Shown here in pieces: positions 1 through 9,341 of a stretch of 64,000 nt of DNA. The notes under the pieces were generated by a model. That model was not told where the DNA came from, made no database searches, and saw nothing but the letters and a program-made list of their open reading frames with translations. Source of the DNA: Rhizobium herbae (lineage in GTDB: Bacteria > Pseudomonadota > Alphaproteobacteria > Rhizobiales > Rhizobiaceae); assembly GCF_019511375.1 (NCBI RefSeq), contig NZ_JAEUAO010000005.1, forward strand, positions 302,285-366,284. The letters run 5' to 3'. The translations under genes and the position numbers were made by a program. Every line of letters starts with the position of its first letter. Position 1 is the first letter of the stretch.

Positions 1-76
1 CTTCGTCGGCTCCAAGGCGCCGTGGTACGAGATCACCGACGATCTGCCGCAATATCGGGAGTTTCCGCCGGATTGA
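1..76 (+). CDS. GFA/CENP-V family protein, C-terminal end only
   Basis: The window opens inside a gene. The frame from base 2 reads FVGSKAPWYEITDDLPQYRE and then FPPD and a TGA stop. This looks like the C-terminal tail of small zinc proteins of the GFA (glutathione-dependent formaldehyde-activating enzyme-like, CENP-V fold) family, which typically end in a [HIFV..KAPW..I.D.LP] segment. The zinc-binding cysteines would lie upstream, outside the window, so the family call rests on the tail alone. A second, complete GFA gene lies at 29317-29709. Confidence 0.6.
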   Translation, partial: FVGSKAPWYEITDDLPQYREFPPD

Positions 77-123
77 GGGCGGCTCGCGGCTTGCTTCCTC
101 TTGGCGGGGAGAAGAGGTTGCCG

Positions 124-1137
124 CTAGACCTCAGGCACGTCGAACACCTCACCTGCCCTGAGCGCCCGAAAACGCTCCGGCGCAACGCCTTGCTCGCTCA
201 ATGCCTTCTTCAGCGCCGCCTCCGGCTCCTCGATCCCCTCATTGGTCAACTGGATCGTCGCGAAGTGATGGCCGGCGACATAGGCTGCCCGGCAGAGTCG
301 CATGCCCTTCACGGCTTCTGCCGGGTTCTGGTGCTGCGCCTTCATGAACCAGCGCGGCTCATAGGCGCCGATCGGCAGGTTGGCGAGGCGGAAGGAGCCG
401 TGCTTCCTGCAGGCAGCGCGGTAGTTGATGCCGCCATGAAAGCCGGTGTCGCCGATGTGGTAGATTTTTCCGGCGGGCGTCGAAATGACGAAGGCGGCCC
501 AGAGCGCCATGCGGCGGTCACGCGTGCCGCGCGCCGACCAGTGGTGGCAGGGTTCGCAGTCGATGCTGACGCCGTCCGGGAGGGAGAGCCGGTCGCCCCA
601 GTCGACGGCGGACATCTTCGCCGCGGGAATGGCGCGGCGGATGATCATGTCGTTGCCGAGCGGCGTGACGATGTGCGGTCCGTGCGCCTTGTCCAGCCGT
701 TTCAGCGTTGCGATGTCGAGATGGTCATAGTGATTGTGGGTGACGAGCACGATATCGACCGGCGGCAGGTCGTCGAAGCGGATGCCGGGCTCGACGACGC
801 GCTTGGGGCCGGCGAACGAAAACGGGCTGACGCGCGGCGACCAGACGGGATCGGTGAGGATATTGAGGCCGGCGACCTGGATGAGCAGCGTGGCGTGGCC
901 GACCATTGTGACACGCAGGCCATCGACGCGCTCGTCGGGCTTTGCCGGCGGGAACGGACTTGAGGCCTGTTTCGGCCAGGGGCTCCTGCCGCCGCCGAAC
1001 TGCCAGCGCATCAGTTCGCGAAAGCCGAGCGGCGCCTCGCCCTCCGGGTTGAAGAAATACGTGCCGTCGAAATGATCGGAGACGGGGCCGGTGTAATAGG
1101 GGTTGTGCGTCTTCTTGGATGGTGATGTCTGTGTCAT
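124..1137 (-). CDS. MBL-fold metal-dependent hydrolase (UlaG/NAPE-PLD-like)
   Basis: A 337-residue metallo-beta-lactamase-fold hydrolase. The central motif THNHYDHLD matches HxHxDH, with a later GDTGFH and a C-terminal AGHHFAT segment supplying further metal ligands. The layout (LRVTMVGHATLLIQ, then ILTDPVWSPRVSPF) is that of the broad NAPE-PLD/RomA-like branch, so a phosphodiesterase or lactonase activity is possible, but the substrate cannot be inferred. No signal peptide, so cytoplasmic. The frame stays open upstream, but family similarity begins after the ATG at 1137 (MTQTSPSKK), which I take as the start; no strong Shine-Dalgarno sequence precedes it. Divergent from ffh. Confidence 0.88.
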   Translation of the reverse strand: MTQTSPSKKTHNPYYTGPVSDHFDGTYFFNPEGEAPLGFRELMRWQFGGGRSPWPKQASSPFPPAKPDERVDGLRVTMVGHATLLIQVAGLNILTDPVWSPRVSPFSFAGPKRVVEPGIRFDDLPPVDIVLVTHNHYDHLDIATLKRLDKAHGPHIVTPLGNDMIIRRAIPAAKMSAVDWGDRLSLPDGVSIDCEPCHHWSARGTRDRRMALWAAFVISTPAGKIYHIGDTGFHGGINYRAACRKHGSFRLANLPIGAYEPRWFMKAQHQNPAEAVKGMRLCRAAYVAGHHFATIQLTNEGIEEPEAALKKALSEQGVAPERFRALRAGEVFDVPEV

Positions 1138-1504
1138 GCGGGACCGATCGACGGGATGAGCAGGATGATCTGGTAGGCCGCCAGCGTCATTGTAAGGGTG
1201 GATGCCGCTCTTTCCGGCATTTTTGGCCTCTATCCTTGACTTTCCCGCCGCTTTCGTGTTTACCGCCCGCAATCTGCGACAAGAACTGAGACTTGTAGCC
1301 GCCGACCGGGACCCATTGCGGTATAAACAGATCCCGGAGGTCAACATCCGACAGCGCGTTGCGCCCTCGGGTGCCTTTTGGCTTTGCGTCTTGTTTTCGT
1401 CAAGGAAAAGCACAACGTTTCGGGCATCCGCGCATCTCCCTTTCGAGGCGAAGCCGAGAAAGAAAGGCGCAAAACCAAAAGTCCGAAACGACAAGGATGA
1501 AGCG
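1138..1504. other. Intergenic region between MBL hydrolase and ffh
   Basis: This 367-bp divergent intergenic stretch must carry the promoters of both the hydrolase gene and ffh. A loose sigma-70-like pair TTGACT (1238-1243) with TTTACC 17 bases later is visible, but the -10 is poor. A Shine-Dalgarno-like AAGGA sits 7 bases before the ffh start. The frame upstream of ffh is open but does not look coding. I see no RNA gene here. Confidence 0.4.
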
Positions 1505-3067
1505 ATGTTTGAAAGTCTCCAGGACCGCCTTGGATCAATCCTGAATGGATTGACCGGCCGTGGCGCGCTGTCGGAAGCCGATGTGTCGGCCGCCCTGCGC
1601 GAGGTTCGCCGTGCGCTCCTGGAAGCCGACGTCGCGCTCGAGGTCGTGCGCTCGTTCACCGACAAGGTGCGGGCGAAGGCCGTCGGCGCCGAGATCCTGA
1701 AATCGATCAAGCCCGGCCAGATGGTCGTCAAGATCGTCCATGACGAGCTGATCGCCATGCTCGGATCCGAAGGCGTGCCGATCGATCTCAATGCACCGGC
1801 GCCGGTCGTCATCATGATGGTCGGTCTGCAGGGCTCGGGCAAGACGACGACGACGGGCAAGATCGCCCTTCGCCTGACGACGCGGGACAAGAAAAAGGTC
1901 CTGATGGCGTCGCTCGACACGCGCCGTCCGGCAGCTCAGGAACAGCTGCGCCAGCTCGGCGCCCAGACCGGCGTCGATACGCTGCCCATTATCGCCGGCC
2001 AGTCGCCGACCGATATCGCCGCGCGCGCCGTGCAGGCCGCAAAGCTCGGCGGTCATGACATCGTCATCCTCGACACCGCCGGCCGCACCCATATCGACGA
2101 GCCGCTGATGATCGAGATGGCCGAGATCAAGCGCCGCTCGAACCCGCATGAAATCCTGCTCGTCGCCGATGCGCTGACCGGTCAGGATGCGGTCAACCTG
2201 GCGCGCAATTTCGACGAGCGCGTCGGCATCACCGGCCTCGTGCTCACCCGCATGGACGGCGACGGCCGTGGCGGTGCTGCCCTTTCGATGCGCGCTGTCA
2301 CCGGCAAGCCGATCAAGCTGATCGGCGTCGGCGAAAAGATGTCGGAGCTCGAAGAGTTCCATCCGCGCCGCGTCGCCGACCGCATCCTCGGCATGGGCGA
2401 TATCGTCTCGCTGGTCGAAAAGGCGGCCGAGAACCTCGACGCCGACAAGGCCCGCGCCATGGCCGAGAAGATGGCCAAGGGCAAGTTCGACCTCAACGAC
2501 CTCGCCGACCAGCTCAGGCAGATGCAGAAGATGGGCGGCATGGGCGGCATCATGGGGCTGATGCCCGGCATGTCCGGCATGAAGGACAAGATGGCCGCCG
2601 CCGGTCTCGACGACAGGCTGTTTTCCCGCCAGCTCGCCATCATCTCCTCGATGACCAAGGCCGAGCGCGCCAATCCCGATATCCTCAAGCATTCGCGCAA
2701 GAAGCGCATCGCGGCGGGCTCCGGCACGGATGCGGCCGACATCAACAAGCTTTTGAAAATGCACCGCCAGATGGCCGACATGATGAAGATGATGGGCGGC
2801 AAGAAGGGCGGCGGCATGATGAAGCAGATGATGGGCGGTCTTGCCGGCAAGATGGGCCTCGGCGGCATGGGCGGCGGAATGGGCGGCATGCCGGACCTGT
2901 CGAAGATGGATCCCAAGCAGCTCGAAGCGCTGCAGAAGCAGGCCGAGGCTGCCGGTCTCGGCAAGGGGCTGCCCGGCGGCGGTTTGCCGGGTTTGGGTGG
3001 CGGCATGAAGCTGCCCGGTCTCGGCGGCGGCTTTCCGGGGCTTCCCGGCCTGCCGAAGAAGAAGTGA
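1505..3067 (+). CDS. ffh: Signal recognition particle protein Ffh
   Basis: SRP54-type GTPase, 520 residues, which binds signal peptides of membrane proteins and 4.5S RNA and delivers ribosomes to FtsY. The N domain is residues 1-90. The G domain has GLQGSGKT at about 107-114, DTAGR at 190-194 and TRMDGDGRGG at 248-257. The C-terminal M domain is rich in methionine (MGGMGGIMGLMPGMSGMK). It is followed by a Gly/Met/Pro/Lys-rich tail of about 80 residues, longer than in E. coli but common in rhizobia. Start at the ATG at 1505, after AAGGATGAA. First gene of a block with chorismate mutase and rpsP. Confidence 0.98.
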   Translation: MFESLQDRLGSILNGLTGRGALSEADVSAALREVRRALLEADVALEVVRSFTDKVRAKAVGAEILKSIKPGQMVVKIVHDELIAMLGSEGVPIDLNAPAPVVIMMVGLQGSGKTTTTGKIALRLTTRDKKKVLMASLDTRRPAAQEQLRQLGAQTGVDTLPIIAGQSPTDIAARAVQAAKLGGHDIVILDTAGRTHIDEPLMIEMAEIKRRSNPHEILLVADALTGQDAVNLARNFDERVGITGLVLTRMDGDGRGGAALSMRAVTGKPIKLIGVGEKMSELEEFHPRRVADRILGMGDIVSLVEKAAENLDADKARAMAEKMAKGKFDLNDLADQLRQMQKMGGMGGIMGLMPGMSGMKDKMAAAGLDDRLFSRQLAIISSMTKAERANPDILKHSRKKRIAAGSGTDAADINKLLKMHRQMADMMKMMGGKKGGGMMKQMMGGLAGKMGLGGMGGGMGGMPDLSKMDPKQLEALQKQAEAAGLGKGLPGGGLPGLGGGMKLPGLGGGFPGLPGLPKKK

Positions 3068-3079
3068 GGATCGGGGAGC

Positions 3080-3382
3080 ATGGTTGATCCTGCAGTCAAA
3101 ACAGAACTGTCGAGCTACCGTCAGTCGATCGACAATATCGACGCGGCGCTCGTCCACATGCTGGCCGAACGGTTTCGCTGCACCAAGGCGGTGGGCGTGC
3201 TGAAGGCCAAGTACAATTTGCCGCCGGCGGACCCGGCGCGCGAGGAATACCAGATCGCCCGTCTTCGGCAGCTTGCCGCAGACGCGCATCTGGACCCGGA
3301 TTTCGCGGAGAAGTTCTTGAACTTCATCATCCACGAAGTGATCCGGCATCATGAAGCAATCGCTGCCGATCTCAAGGATTGA
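3080..3382 (+). CDS. Chorismate mutase, AroQ class
   Basis: A 100-residue, all-helical AroQ-type chorismate mutase that converts chorismate to prephenate for phenylalanine and tyrosine synthesis. Diagnostic features are the N-terminal helix SYRQSIDNIDAALVHMLAER, FRCTKAVGVLKAKYNLP with its conserved lysine, and the C-terminal helix FLNFIIHEVIRHH. It is a free-standing domain rather than a fusion to prephenate dehydratase. It starts 12 bp after ffh, so it is probably cotranscribed, although the two products are functionally unrelated; the same neighbourhood recurs in rhizobia. No signal peptide, hence cytoplasmic. Confidence 0.93.
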   Translation: MVDPAVKTELSSYRQSIDNIDAALVHMLAERFRCTKAVGVLKAKYNLPPADPAREEYQIARLRQLAADAHLDPDFAEKFLNFIIHEVIRHHEAIAADLKD

Positions 3383-3383
3383 T

Positions 3384-3410
3384 CCCGAAAAGTGGATACC
3401 GGTTTTCGGA
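3384..3410. repeat. Short rhizobial palindrome between chorismate mutase and rpsP
   Basis: CCGAAAA (3385-3391) and TTTTCGG (3403-3409) form a perfect 7-bp inverted repeat around GTGGATACCGG. Sequences of the form AAAAGTGGANACCGGTTTT are a common dispersed intergenic motif in rhizobial genomes. It could form a weak terminator for the ffh-chorismate mutase transcript, but no T-run follows. Confidence 0.55.
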
Positions 3411-3495
3411 CCAGATCGTTCCCGGTGAAATCGGCTTTGACAAATACACAAACAAGGCCGCCACAGGCGGTTGAAGATCTCAAGGAGTACATGAC

Positions 3496-3858
3496 ATGGC
3501 ACTGAAAATTCGTCTCGCCCGCGGTGGTTCCAAGAAGCGCCCGTTCTACCAGATCGTTGTTGCCGATGTGCGTTCGCCGCGCGACGGCCGCTTCCTCGAA
3601 AAGGTCGGTTCGTGGAACCCGATGCTGAAGAAGGACGACGCCAAGCGCGTTGAGCTGAACAACGAGCGCATCCAGCATTGGCTGTCGAACGGCGCGCTGC
3701 CGACCGACCGCGTGCTGCGCTTCCTCAACGAAGCCGGCATCGCCAAGCGCGAAGCCCGCAACAACCCGGAAAAGGCAGTCCCGGGCAAGAAGGCCCAGGA
3801 ACGCGCCGCCGAAGCCAGGCAGAAGGCTGAAGACGCCGCTGCAGCTGCTGCCGAGTAA
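3496..3858 (+). CDS. rpsP: 30S ribosomal protein S16
   Basis: A 120-residue S16 protein of the small ribosomal subunit. The N-terminus [20 protein letters not shown] and the motif [16 protein letters not shown] are diagnostic. The core of about 80 residues is followed by a Lys/Ala/Glu-rich tail ([16 protein letters not shown]), as usual in alphaproteobacteria. CAAGGAG precedes the ATG. It is followed by an intrinsic terminator rather than running straight into rimM as in E. coli. Confidence 0.98.
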   Translation: MALKIRLARGGSKKRPFYQIVVADVRSPRDGRFLEKVGSWNPMLKKDDAKRVELNNERIQHWLSNGALPTDRVLRFLNEAGIAKREARNNPEKAVPGKKAQERAAEARQKAEDAAAAAAE

Positions 3859-3885
3859 GCCGCGCAACAGCATATTTTTTGAAGG

Positions 3886-3919
3886 CGGGCGGCGTTTTCA
3901 TGCCGCCCGTTTTCGTTTA
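3886..3919 (+). terminator. Intrinsic terminator after rpsP
   Basis: CGGGCGGC (3886-3893) pairs with GCCGCCCG (3902-3909) over an 8-nt loop, followed by TTTTCGTTT. This is a clear Rho-independent terminator, so at least part of rpsP transcription ends before rimM. It also argues against any rimM start upstream of 3951. Confidence 0.8.
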
Positions 3920-3950
3920 TTCGAAGGGCATACTGGAGACCGGCACGGCG

Positions 3951-4517
3951 ATGAGCAAACTGAAGAATCCTGTCCTGATGGGAACGATCGGCGCGGCGCA
4001 GGGCCTGCGCGGCGAGGTGCGCGTGAAATCCTTTGCCGCCGAGCCGACGGCGATCGGCGATTACGGCCATCTCCATGCCAAGGACGGCCGCTCCTTCGAG
4101 GTGCTCGAGGTGCGCGAGGCGAAGAACGTCGTGATCGTGCGCTTTCGTGGCATCAACGACCGCAACGCCGCCGAGGCGCTGAACGGTCTCGATCTCTACG
4201 TCGAGCGAGACAACCTGCCGGACGAGGATCTCGACGACGATGAATTCTTCTATGCCGACCTCGAGGGACTGGAAGCGCTCGACGGCGAAGGCAAGAGCTA
4301 TGGCACAGTCACCGGCGTCTTCGATTTCGGCGCCGGCGACCTGCTGGAGCTGAAAGGCCCCGGCAAGCGGCCGGTGCTGATCCCGTTCTCCGAATGGTCG
4401 GTGCTGGAAATCGATCTGGAAGCCGGCACGATGCTGGTAGATCCGCTCGCGGCCGGGCTGATCGATGACAACCGCGACGATCCGAGCGCACCGTTCAAGC
4501 CGAAGAAGAAAAAGTGA
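3951..4517 (+). CDS. rimM: Ribosome maturation factor RimM
   Basis: 188 residues. RimM assists late maturation of the 30S head and binds S19. The N-terminal RimM domain begins [23 protein letters not shown]. The C-terminal PRC-barrel domain includes [10 protein letters not shown] and [13 protein letters not shown], ending near GTMLVDPLA and a lysine-rich tail. The ATG at 3951 gives the normal family length; the open frame further upstream runs through the rpsP terminator and is not coding. The next gene, trmD, starts 10 bp downstream, the classical rimM-trmD pair. Confidence 0.96.
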   Translation: MSKLKNPVLMGTIGAAQGLRGEVRVKSFAAEPTAIGDYGHLHAKDGRSFEVLEVREAKNVVIVRFRGINDRNAAEALNGLDLYVERDNLPDEDLDDDEFFYADLEGLEALDGEGKSYGTVTGVFDFGAGDLLELKGPGKRPVLIPFSEWSVLEIDLEAGTMLVDPLAAGLIDDNRDDPSAPFKPKKKK

Positions 4518-4527
4518 CCGCCGGACT

Positions 4528-5220
4528 ATGAGCTTTCGCGCGACCGTTCTGACGCTTTATCCGGACATGTTTCCGGGCCATCTTGGCCATTCACTGTCGG
4601 GCAAGGCGCTGGAGCGCGGCCAGTGGTCGCTCGAAACCGTGCAGATCCGCGATTTCGCCGAGGACAAGCACCGCACCGTCGATGACACGCCGGCCGGCGG
4701 CGGCGCCGGCATGGTGCTGCGGGCGGATATCCTCGCCAAGGCCATCGACCATGCCTGCGCCGGCAACGACCGGCCCCGGCTCCTGATGAGCCCGCGCGGG
4801 CGGCCGCTGACGCAGAAGCGCGTGCGCGAGCTTGCGGCCGGTCCCGGCGCGATCATCGTCTGCGGCCGGTTCGAGGGTGTCGACCAGCGGGTGATCGACA
4901 GCCGCGGGCTCGAGGAGATCTCGATCGGCGACTATATCCTGTCGGGCGGCGAGCCGGCGGCGCTCACGCTGCTCGATGCGGTCGTGCGCATCCTGCCGGG
5001 CGTCATGGGCAACGATCTTTCCGGCGTGCATGAGAGTTTCGAGAGCGGGCTTTTGGAGCATCCGCACTATACGCGGCCGCAGGTGTTCGAGGGCATGGAA
5101 ATCCCGGCCGTGCTGACATCGGGCCATCACGGCGAGATCAAGAAGTGGCGCGAGGCCGAGGCGCGCAAGCTGACGGCCGAGCGGCGGCCGGATCTTTTGC
5201 ATCACCCGGTCACAAAGTAG
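4528..5220 (+). CDS. trmD: tRNA (guanine-N1-)-methyltransferase TrmD
   Basis: 230 residues. TrmD methylates G37 next to the anticodon, using S-adenosylmethionine, to prevent +1 frameshifting. SPOUT-class trefoil-knot motifs are present: [49 protein letters not shown] and [19 protein letters not shown]. The start at ATG 4528 follows rimM by 10 bp. The 3' end overlaps the convergent TSUP permease gene by 19 bp (5202-5220). Confidence 0.97.
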   Translation: MSFRATVLTLYPDMFPGHLGHSLSGKALERGQWSLETVQIRDFAEDKHRTVDDTPAGGGAGMVLRADILAKAIDHACAGNDRPRLLMSPRGRPLTQKRVRELAAGPGAIIVCGRFEGVDQRVIDSRGLEEISIGDYILSGGEPAALTLLDAVVRILPGVMGNDLSGVHESFESGLLEHPHYTRPQVFEGMEIPAVLTSGHHGEIKKWREAEARKLTAERRPDLLHHPVTK

Positions 5221-5948
5221 TAAACCGCCAGCAGCAGGCCGACGGCAATGACGATCGCGCGGATGAAGACCTGCGGCACGCGGCGGGCGAGCCAGACGCC
5301 GGCATAGCCGCCGAGCGCGCCGCCGGGGATCATGAAGGCGGCATGCAGCCAGCCGATGACATTGCCGCCGGCAAAGACGATGATGGCGACGGCGGCGATC
5401 ACCATGGCGAGGAAGTTCTTCAGCGCATTGACGCGGTGATAGTCGCCGCCGGTCGACAGGCCAAGCACGGCAAGCATCATGATGCCCATGCCGGCGCCGA
5501 AGAAGCCGCCATAGATGGCGGTGACGAATTGCCCGATCAAACCGAGCATCCCGACGGGCGTGCCGCCTTCCTTCGGGTTCGGGCGCAAGAGCGGGCCGAG
5601 CGCGAAGATCGCGGTTGCGGCGATCAGCAGCCAGGGCACCATCGCCCGGAACGACGGGTTGGACAGCGACAAGAGGATCAGCGCTCCGGCCAGTCCGCCG
5701 ATCAGCGAGATGATGCTGAGAATAGCGGCTTCGCGAAAATCCTTGCGGATTTCGCGGCGGTAGGCGAGTGCGGAGGTCACATAGCCCGGAAACTGCACGA
5801 TCGAGGAGGTGGCGTTGGCGACGATCGGCGGCAGGCCGGCAAGCGTCATGGCGCCGAAGGTCAGGAACGTGCCGCCGCCGGCCACGGCATTGACGGCTCC
5901 GGACAGGAAGCCGGCGACAAACAGCAAGCAGGCGGTGATGATGGACAT
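5202..5948 (-). CDS. TSUP (TauE/SafE) family membrane transporter
   Basis: A 248-residue polytopic inner-membrane protein with about eight hydrophobic segments. The first half opens [20 protein letters not shown] and the second half carries [18 protein letters not shown]. These paired Gly-rich segments are the hallmark of the sulfite exporter TauE/SafE (TSUP) family. Members move small organic or sulfur anions, but the substrate here is unknown. The ATG at 5948 is preceded by GGAGGAG. It is convergent with trmD and divergent from rplS, thus an independent insertion between two translation genes. Confidence 0.9.
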   Translation of the reverse strand: MSIITACLLFVAGFLSGAVNAVAGGGTFLTFGAMTLAGLPPIVANATSSIVQFPGYVTSALAYRREIRKDFREAAILSIISLIGGLAGALILLSLSNPSFRAMVPWLLIAATAIFALGPLLRPNPKEGGTPVGMLGLIGQFVTAIYGGFFGAGMGIMMLAVLGLSTGGDYHRVNALKNFLAMVIAAVAIIVFAGGNVIGWLHAAFMIPGGALGGYAGVWLARRVPQVFIRAIVIAVGLLLAVYYFVTG

Positions 5949-6143
5949 GACGCTCCTCCGGCGATAGAAACGACATAGCCTGCGGGTCAACCGGCGGCAA
6001 GACGCCGAAATTGGCATCCGTGCGCTTGCGGGCTTTAGAATTTTTGTCATTCGGGGATGACAAACGCGGGGCTTTGGTGTATTCGCCCGACCGGTTCGGG
6101 AATCTCCCGTCGCCTGCAAAACAAAGAATGGTGAATTCGCTCC

Positions 6144-6164
6144 TGTTTCTCTTGCCGAGAAACA
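6144..6164 (+). promoter_or_regulatory. Hairpin in the rplS leader
   Basis: TGTTTCTC (6144-6151) and GAGAAACA (6157-6164) form a perfect 8-bp stem with a TTGCC loop, about 90 bases before the rplS start. It lacks a T-run. It may be part of an mRNA leader for autoregulation by L19, or a stabilising 5' structure. Nothing else is recognisable in the 5949-6253 gap apart from the unseen promoters of the two divergent genes. Confidence 0.4.
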
Positions 6165-6253
6165 AATCCTGGCGGCGCCCTCTCGAAGGGTTGATCCAAG
6201 AGGCATGGTTGAGCGCTCTGGCTGTTTCAGAAGAACTCGAGAAGGTTAGACAA

Positions 6254-6790
6254 ATGAACATCATCCAGCAGCTGGAAGCCGAACAGGCCGCCAAGATCGA
6301 AGCCAAGCGCACCCTGCCTGAATTTTCTGCCGGCGACACCGTTCGCGTCAACGTCCGCGTGACGGAAGGTTCGCGTACCCGTATCCAGGCCTATGAAGGC
6401 GTCTGCATCGCCCGCTCCGGCGGCGGCATCAACGAAAGCTTCACGGTGCGCAAGATCTCCTACGGCGAAGGCGTCGAGCGCGTATTCCCGGTTTACTCTC
6501 CGCTCGTCGAGAGCGTCGAGATCGTTCGCCGCGGCAAGGTCCGTCGCGCCAAGCTCTACTACCTGCGCGATCGCCGCGGGAAGTCGGCCCGTATCGTTGA
6601 AGACACCGGCGTTCGCGCCCGCAAGCTGAACGACGCCGAGCGCCAGGCCGTTGCCGACGAAAAGGCACGTCTGGAAGCTGAAAAGGTTGCAGCAGCACAG
6701 GCTCTGGCCGCCGAAAAGGCAGCCGCCGAAGCCGCTGAAGCAAAGGCTGCGGCTGAAGCCGCAGCTGCTGCGGAAACCGCAGCGGAATAA
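6254..6790 (+). CDS. rplS: 50S ribosomal protein L19
   Basis: 178 residues; L19 lies at the 30S-50S interface. The core of about 115 residues includes [39 protein letters not shown] and [19 protein letters not shown]. It carries an unusually long Ala/Glu/Lys-rich C-terminal extension of about 60 residues, typical of Rhizobiaceae. The ATG at 6254 ([11 protein letters not shown]) fits the family N-terminus; the upstream open frame is noncoding. It is followed by an intrinsic terminator. Confidence 0.97.
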   Translation: MNIIQQLEAEQAAKIEAKRTLPEFSAGDTVRVNVRVTEGSRTRIQAYEGVCIARSGGGINESFTVRKISYGEGVERVFPVYSPLVESVEIVRRGKVRRAKLYYLRDRRGKSARIVEDTGVRARKLNDAERQAVADEKARLEAEKVAAAQALAAEKAAAEAAEAKAAAEAAAAAETAAE

Positions 6791-6817
6791 GTTTCAATCC
6801 TTGAGGGATTGTTGGAC

Positions 6818-6847
6818 AAGGCGGTCTTAGGGCCGCCTTTTTCTTTG
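6818..6847 (+). terminator. Intrinsic terminator after rplS
   Basis: AAGGCGG (6818-6824) and CCGCCTT (6833-6839) form a 7-bp stem with an 8-nt loop, followed by TTTTCTTT. Confidence 0.8.
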
Positions 6848-6890
6848 GGGGCAGCCTCCATTGGGGAATGGGGGCATTGGGGATGGGGCA

Positions 6891-7712
6891 ATGAACAACT
6901 ATATCGAAACCAACCGGCTGAACTGGGACGACCGGGCGGCCCTGCACGCGACCGACACCACCGGCAGCTACCGGATCGACAGGGTGCTTTCCGGCGGCTC
7001 TTCGCTTCATGCGCTGGAGGCGAGCGAGATCGGCGATATCACGGGCAAGGACATCGTCCACCTGCAATGCCATATCGGCCTCGACACGCCGAGCCTCAAG
7101 CATCTGGGCGCGCGCTCGGTGACCGGGCTCGATTTTTCGCCGATCGCCATTGCGGCCGCGCGGGCTTTTGCAGCGAGGGCGAAAACGGAAGCGACCTTCG
7201 TCGAGGCCTCCGTCTACGATGCCGCGAGGGCTCTCGCGCACCAGACCTGTGACATGGTCTTCGTCACCTGGGGTGCGATCCACTGGCTGCCGGATATTTC
7301 CCGCTGGGCCGAGGTCGTTTCAAGTCTGCTGCGGCCCGGTGGCAGGCTCTACCTGCTCGATGGGCATCCGCAGATGTTCCAGCATCAGGCTTCGGACGGC
7401 AGGCTCTCGCTGGCTCACAGCTGGCGCACGCCGCACGATGCGCCGCTGTTGTTCGAGGAAACCCATACCTATACCGGCGACACACGGCCGCTGACGCACA
7501 GGCGCATGTATGAATGGTTTCATCCCGTCGGAGATGTCGTCAACGCGCTGCTGAAGGCCGGGCTGCGGCTGGATTTCCTGAACGAACACGAGATCCTGAC
7601 CTGGCAGCACTATCCCGGCATGATCGAGACGGGCGAGGACCAGTTCGAATTGGAGCTTACCTATCCAAGAATGCCGCTGTCGTTTTCGGTCGGGGCGACG
7701 AAGCCCGCGTAG
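6891..7712 (+). CDS. Class I SAM-dependent methyltransferase
   Basis: 273 residues. The Rossmann-type SAM-binding core is seen at HLQCHIGLDTPSLKHLGA (motif I variant) and SVTGLDFSPIAIAAAR (motif II acidic residue), with FVTWGAIHWLPDISRWA and LLRPGGRLYLLDGHP downstream. Family members are often annotated as Methyltransf_11/25 proteins of unknown substrate. The start at ATG 6891 (MNNYIETNRLNWDDRA) is preferred to 6861, because the shorter protein begins at the conserved ETNRxxWD motif. Monocistronic between rplS and a convergent gene. Confidence 0.88.
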   Translation: MNNYIETNRLNWDDRAALHATDTTGSYRIDRVLSGGSSLHALEASEIGDITGKDIVHLQCHIGLDTPSLKHLGARSVTGLDFSPIAIAAARAFAARAKTEATFVEASVYDAARALAHQTCDMVFVTWGAIHWLPDISRWAEVVSSLLRPGGRLYLLDGHPQMFQHQASDGRLSLAHSWRTPHDAPLLFEETHTYTGDTRPLTHRRMYEWFHPVGDVVNALLKAGLRLDFLNEHEILTWQHYPGMIETGEDQFELELTYPRMPLSFSVGATKPA

Positions 7713-7759
7713 GCCCGTCGGGACTGATGCACCCACGCACTTCCGCAAGATGCATCGGA

Positions 7760-8269
7760 TCATTCCGGCCGGGTCGCGGGATCCCAGTGCTCGTCGGCCT
7801 TGCCGTCCTTGATCCGCCACGTGTCAAACCAGGTGGTGGTATAAGTCTTGGCCGGGTCCTTCTCATCCTTGACTTCACGGACATAGCCGACGGTGACGAG
7901 GTCGCCCTCGGCGGTGACGAAGGCGACCGGTGTCTTGATCTTCTCCGGGATTGGCGAAGGCTGAAGTTTCAGGACCTCGGTGACATAGGCGACCAAGCCG
8001 GCGCGGCCGGGCGCGACATTGGGATTGTGCTGGATGTAACGCTCCGTCAGGTAGTCGCCGGCCTTGTCCCAGTGGTTGGCTTCGAGCAGATCACGGATGA
8101 TGCCGTAGACCACCTGCTTGTTGGCATTGAGCTTCGGGTCCGGGCTGGTGAAAAGCGCTTCGGCGTCGGCGGCGGCCACCACTGCCTCCTGTGCTTGCGC
8201 GGGAGGGGCCGAAAGTGCCGCGCCAACCAGCGACAGGGCGAGAACGGCGGATGCTATAGCGGTTTTCAT
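7760..8269 (-). CDS. Secreted SnoaL-like (NTF2-fold) protein
   Basis: 169 residues with a clear Sec signal peptide (MKTAIASAVLALSLVGAALS, cleavage after AQA). The mature part resembles SnoaL/NTF2-like proteins: NKQVVYGIIRDLLEANHWD, YIQHNPNVAPGRAGL, and a C-terminal TTTWFDTWRIKDGKADEHWD. In characterised relatives the pocket binds hydrophobic or polyketide ligands, but the ligand and any catalysis here are unknown. Probably periplasmic. Start at 8269, supported by AAGGAAAG. It is convergent to the methyltransferase gene. Confidence 0.82.
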   Translation of the reverse strand: MKTAIASAVLALSLVGAALSAPPAQAQEAVVAAADAEALFTSPDPKLNANKQVVYGIIRDLLEANHWDKAGDYLTERYIQHNPNVAPGRAGLVAYVTEVLKLQPSPIPEKIKTPVAFVTAEGDLVTVGYVREVKDEKDPAKTYTTTWFDTWRIKDGKADEHWDPATRPE

Positions 8270-8533
8270 TGTCTTTCCTTGTGGTCCGGCACACGGCCTG
8301 ATGTGAGCGGCATCCCTGCCGCCGACAGACGCTAGAGCCTGCGAGGCGGCAGGAAAAGACGGCAGTTTTTCCACCCATGGTGCGCAAAAGGGAAGCAGGT
8401 TCCCAGCACCTCACCGCTTCATCGGCGATAGTGCCAGCGCCCGCCGTCGAAACACCGCCACAAGGGGCGATCCCTTCTTGCTTTGGCCGGAGGTTTCGTG
8501 ACAGTCTTGCCCGCCACAATTCAGGAGCCTTTC

Positions 8534-9331
8534 ATGCTTTCCCGCCGTACCGTTCTTGCCGGGCTGACCGCCCTCGTCGTTGCACCCTTCAGCGTTTCCG
8601 CGGCCGATCTGCCGGATCTCGGTGGCCGGACGGTGGTCGTCGTGACCGAGAATGCCTATCCGCCGCTGCAATTCGTCGAGCCGAAGTCGGGCAAGGCGAT
8701 CGGCTGGGAATACGACGCAATGGAAGAGATCGCCAAGCGGCTGAATTTCAAGCTGGAAATCCAGAACACCAGCTGGGACGCGATGATCCAGGCGGTCTCC
8801 GACGGCCAGTACGACATCGGCATGACCGGCATCACCATCAAGGACGAACGCAAGACGCAGGTTGACTTCTCCGATCCCTATATGCGGTCGCAGCAGTTCA
8901 TGCTGGTGCGCGGCGACGAAAGCCGCTTCACCGACGCCAAGTCCTTCGCCGCCTTTGCCGACGGGTTCGTCGGCGCCCAGCCGGGCACCTCGCCGTTTTA
9001 CACCGCCGTTTATGAAATCCTCGACGGCAACGAACAGAACCCGCGGATAAAGCTGTTCGAGACGTTTGGGGCGACGGTGCAGGCGCTGAAGGCCGGCGAT
9101 GTCGATACGGTGCTTACCGACAGCGTCGCGGCCAAGGGGTACGTCGATTCCTCCAACGGCGCGCTGAAAGTGATCGGCGGTCCGCTCGGCACGGAGGATT
9201 TCGGCTTCATCTTCAAGAAGGGCTCGGACCTCGTCGCCCCGGTCAATGCCGCGATCGCCGCCTTGAAGGCCGACGGCACGCTCGACAAGCTGAACCAGAA
9301 ATGGTTCGTCGATTACAAGATGGGCGAATGA
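8534..9331 (+). CDS. ABC transporter substrate-binding protein, amino-acid type
   Basis: 265 residues; periplasmic SBP_bac_3 family binding protein. Signal peptide [20 protein letters not shown], cleaved near SAA. Family motifs are [41 protein letters not shown](K)xxVDFSDPY and [20 protein letters not shown]. Polar or basic amino acids are likely ligands. AGGAG lies 6 bases before the ATG. The permease gene follows after 10 bp. Confidence 0.93.
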   Translation: MLSRRTVLAGLTALVVAPFSVSAADLPDLGGRTVVVVTENAYPPLQFVEPKSGKAIGWEYDAMEEIAKRLNFKLEIQNTSWDAMIQAVSDGQYDIGMTGITIKDERKTQVDFSDPYMRSQQFMLVRGDESRFTDAKSFAAFADGFVGAQPGTSPFYTAVYEILDGNEQNPRIKLFETFGATVQALKAGDVDTVLTDSVAAKGYVDSSNGALKVIGGPLGTEDFGFIFKKGSDLVAPVNAAIAALKADGTLDKLNQKWFVDYKMGE

Positions 9332-9341
9332 ACGCTGCCCG

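Noticed and set aside
1535..3502. Very long open frame antisense to ffh
   Set aside because: It mirrors the G+C-rich codon pattern of ffh; the translation is His/Arg/Ala-rich with no domain, while the plus strand is a complete SRP54.
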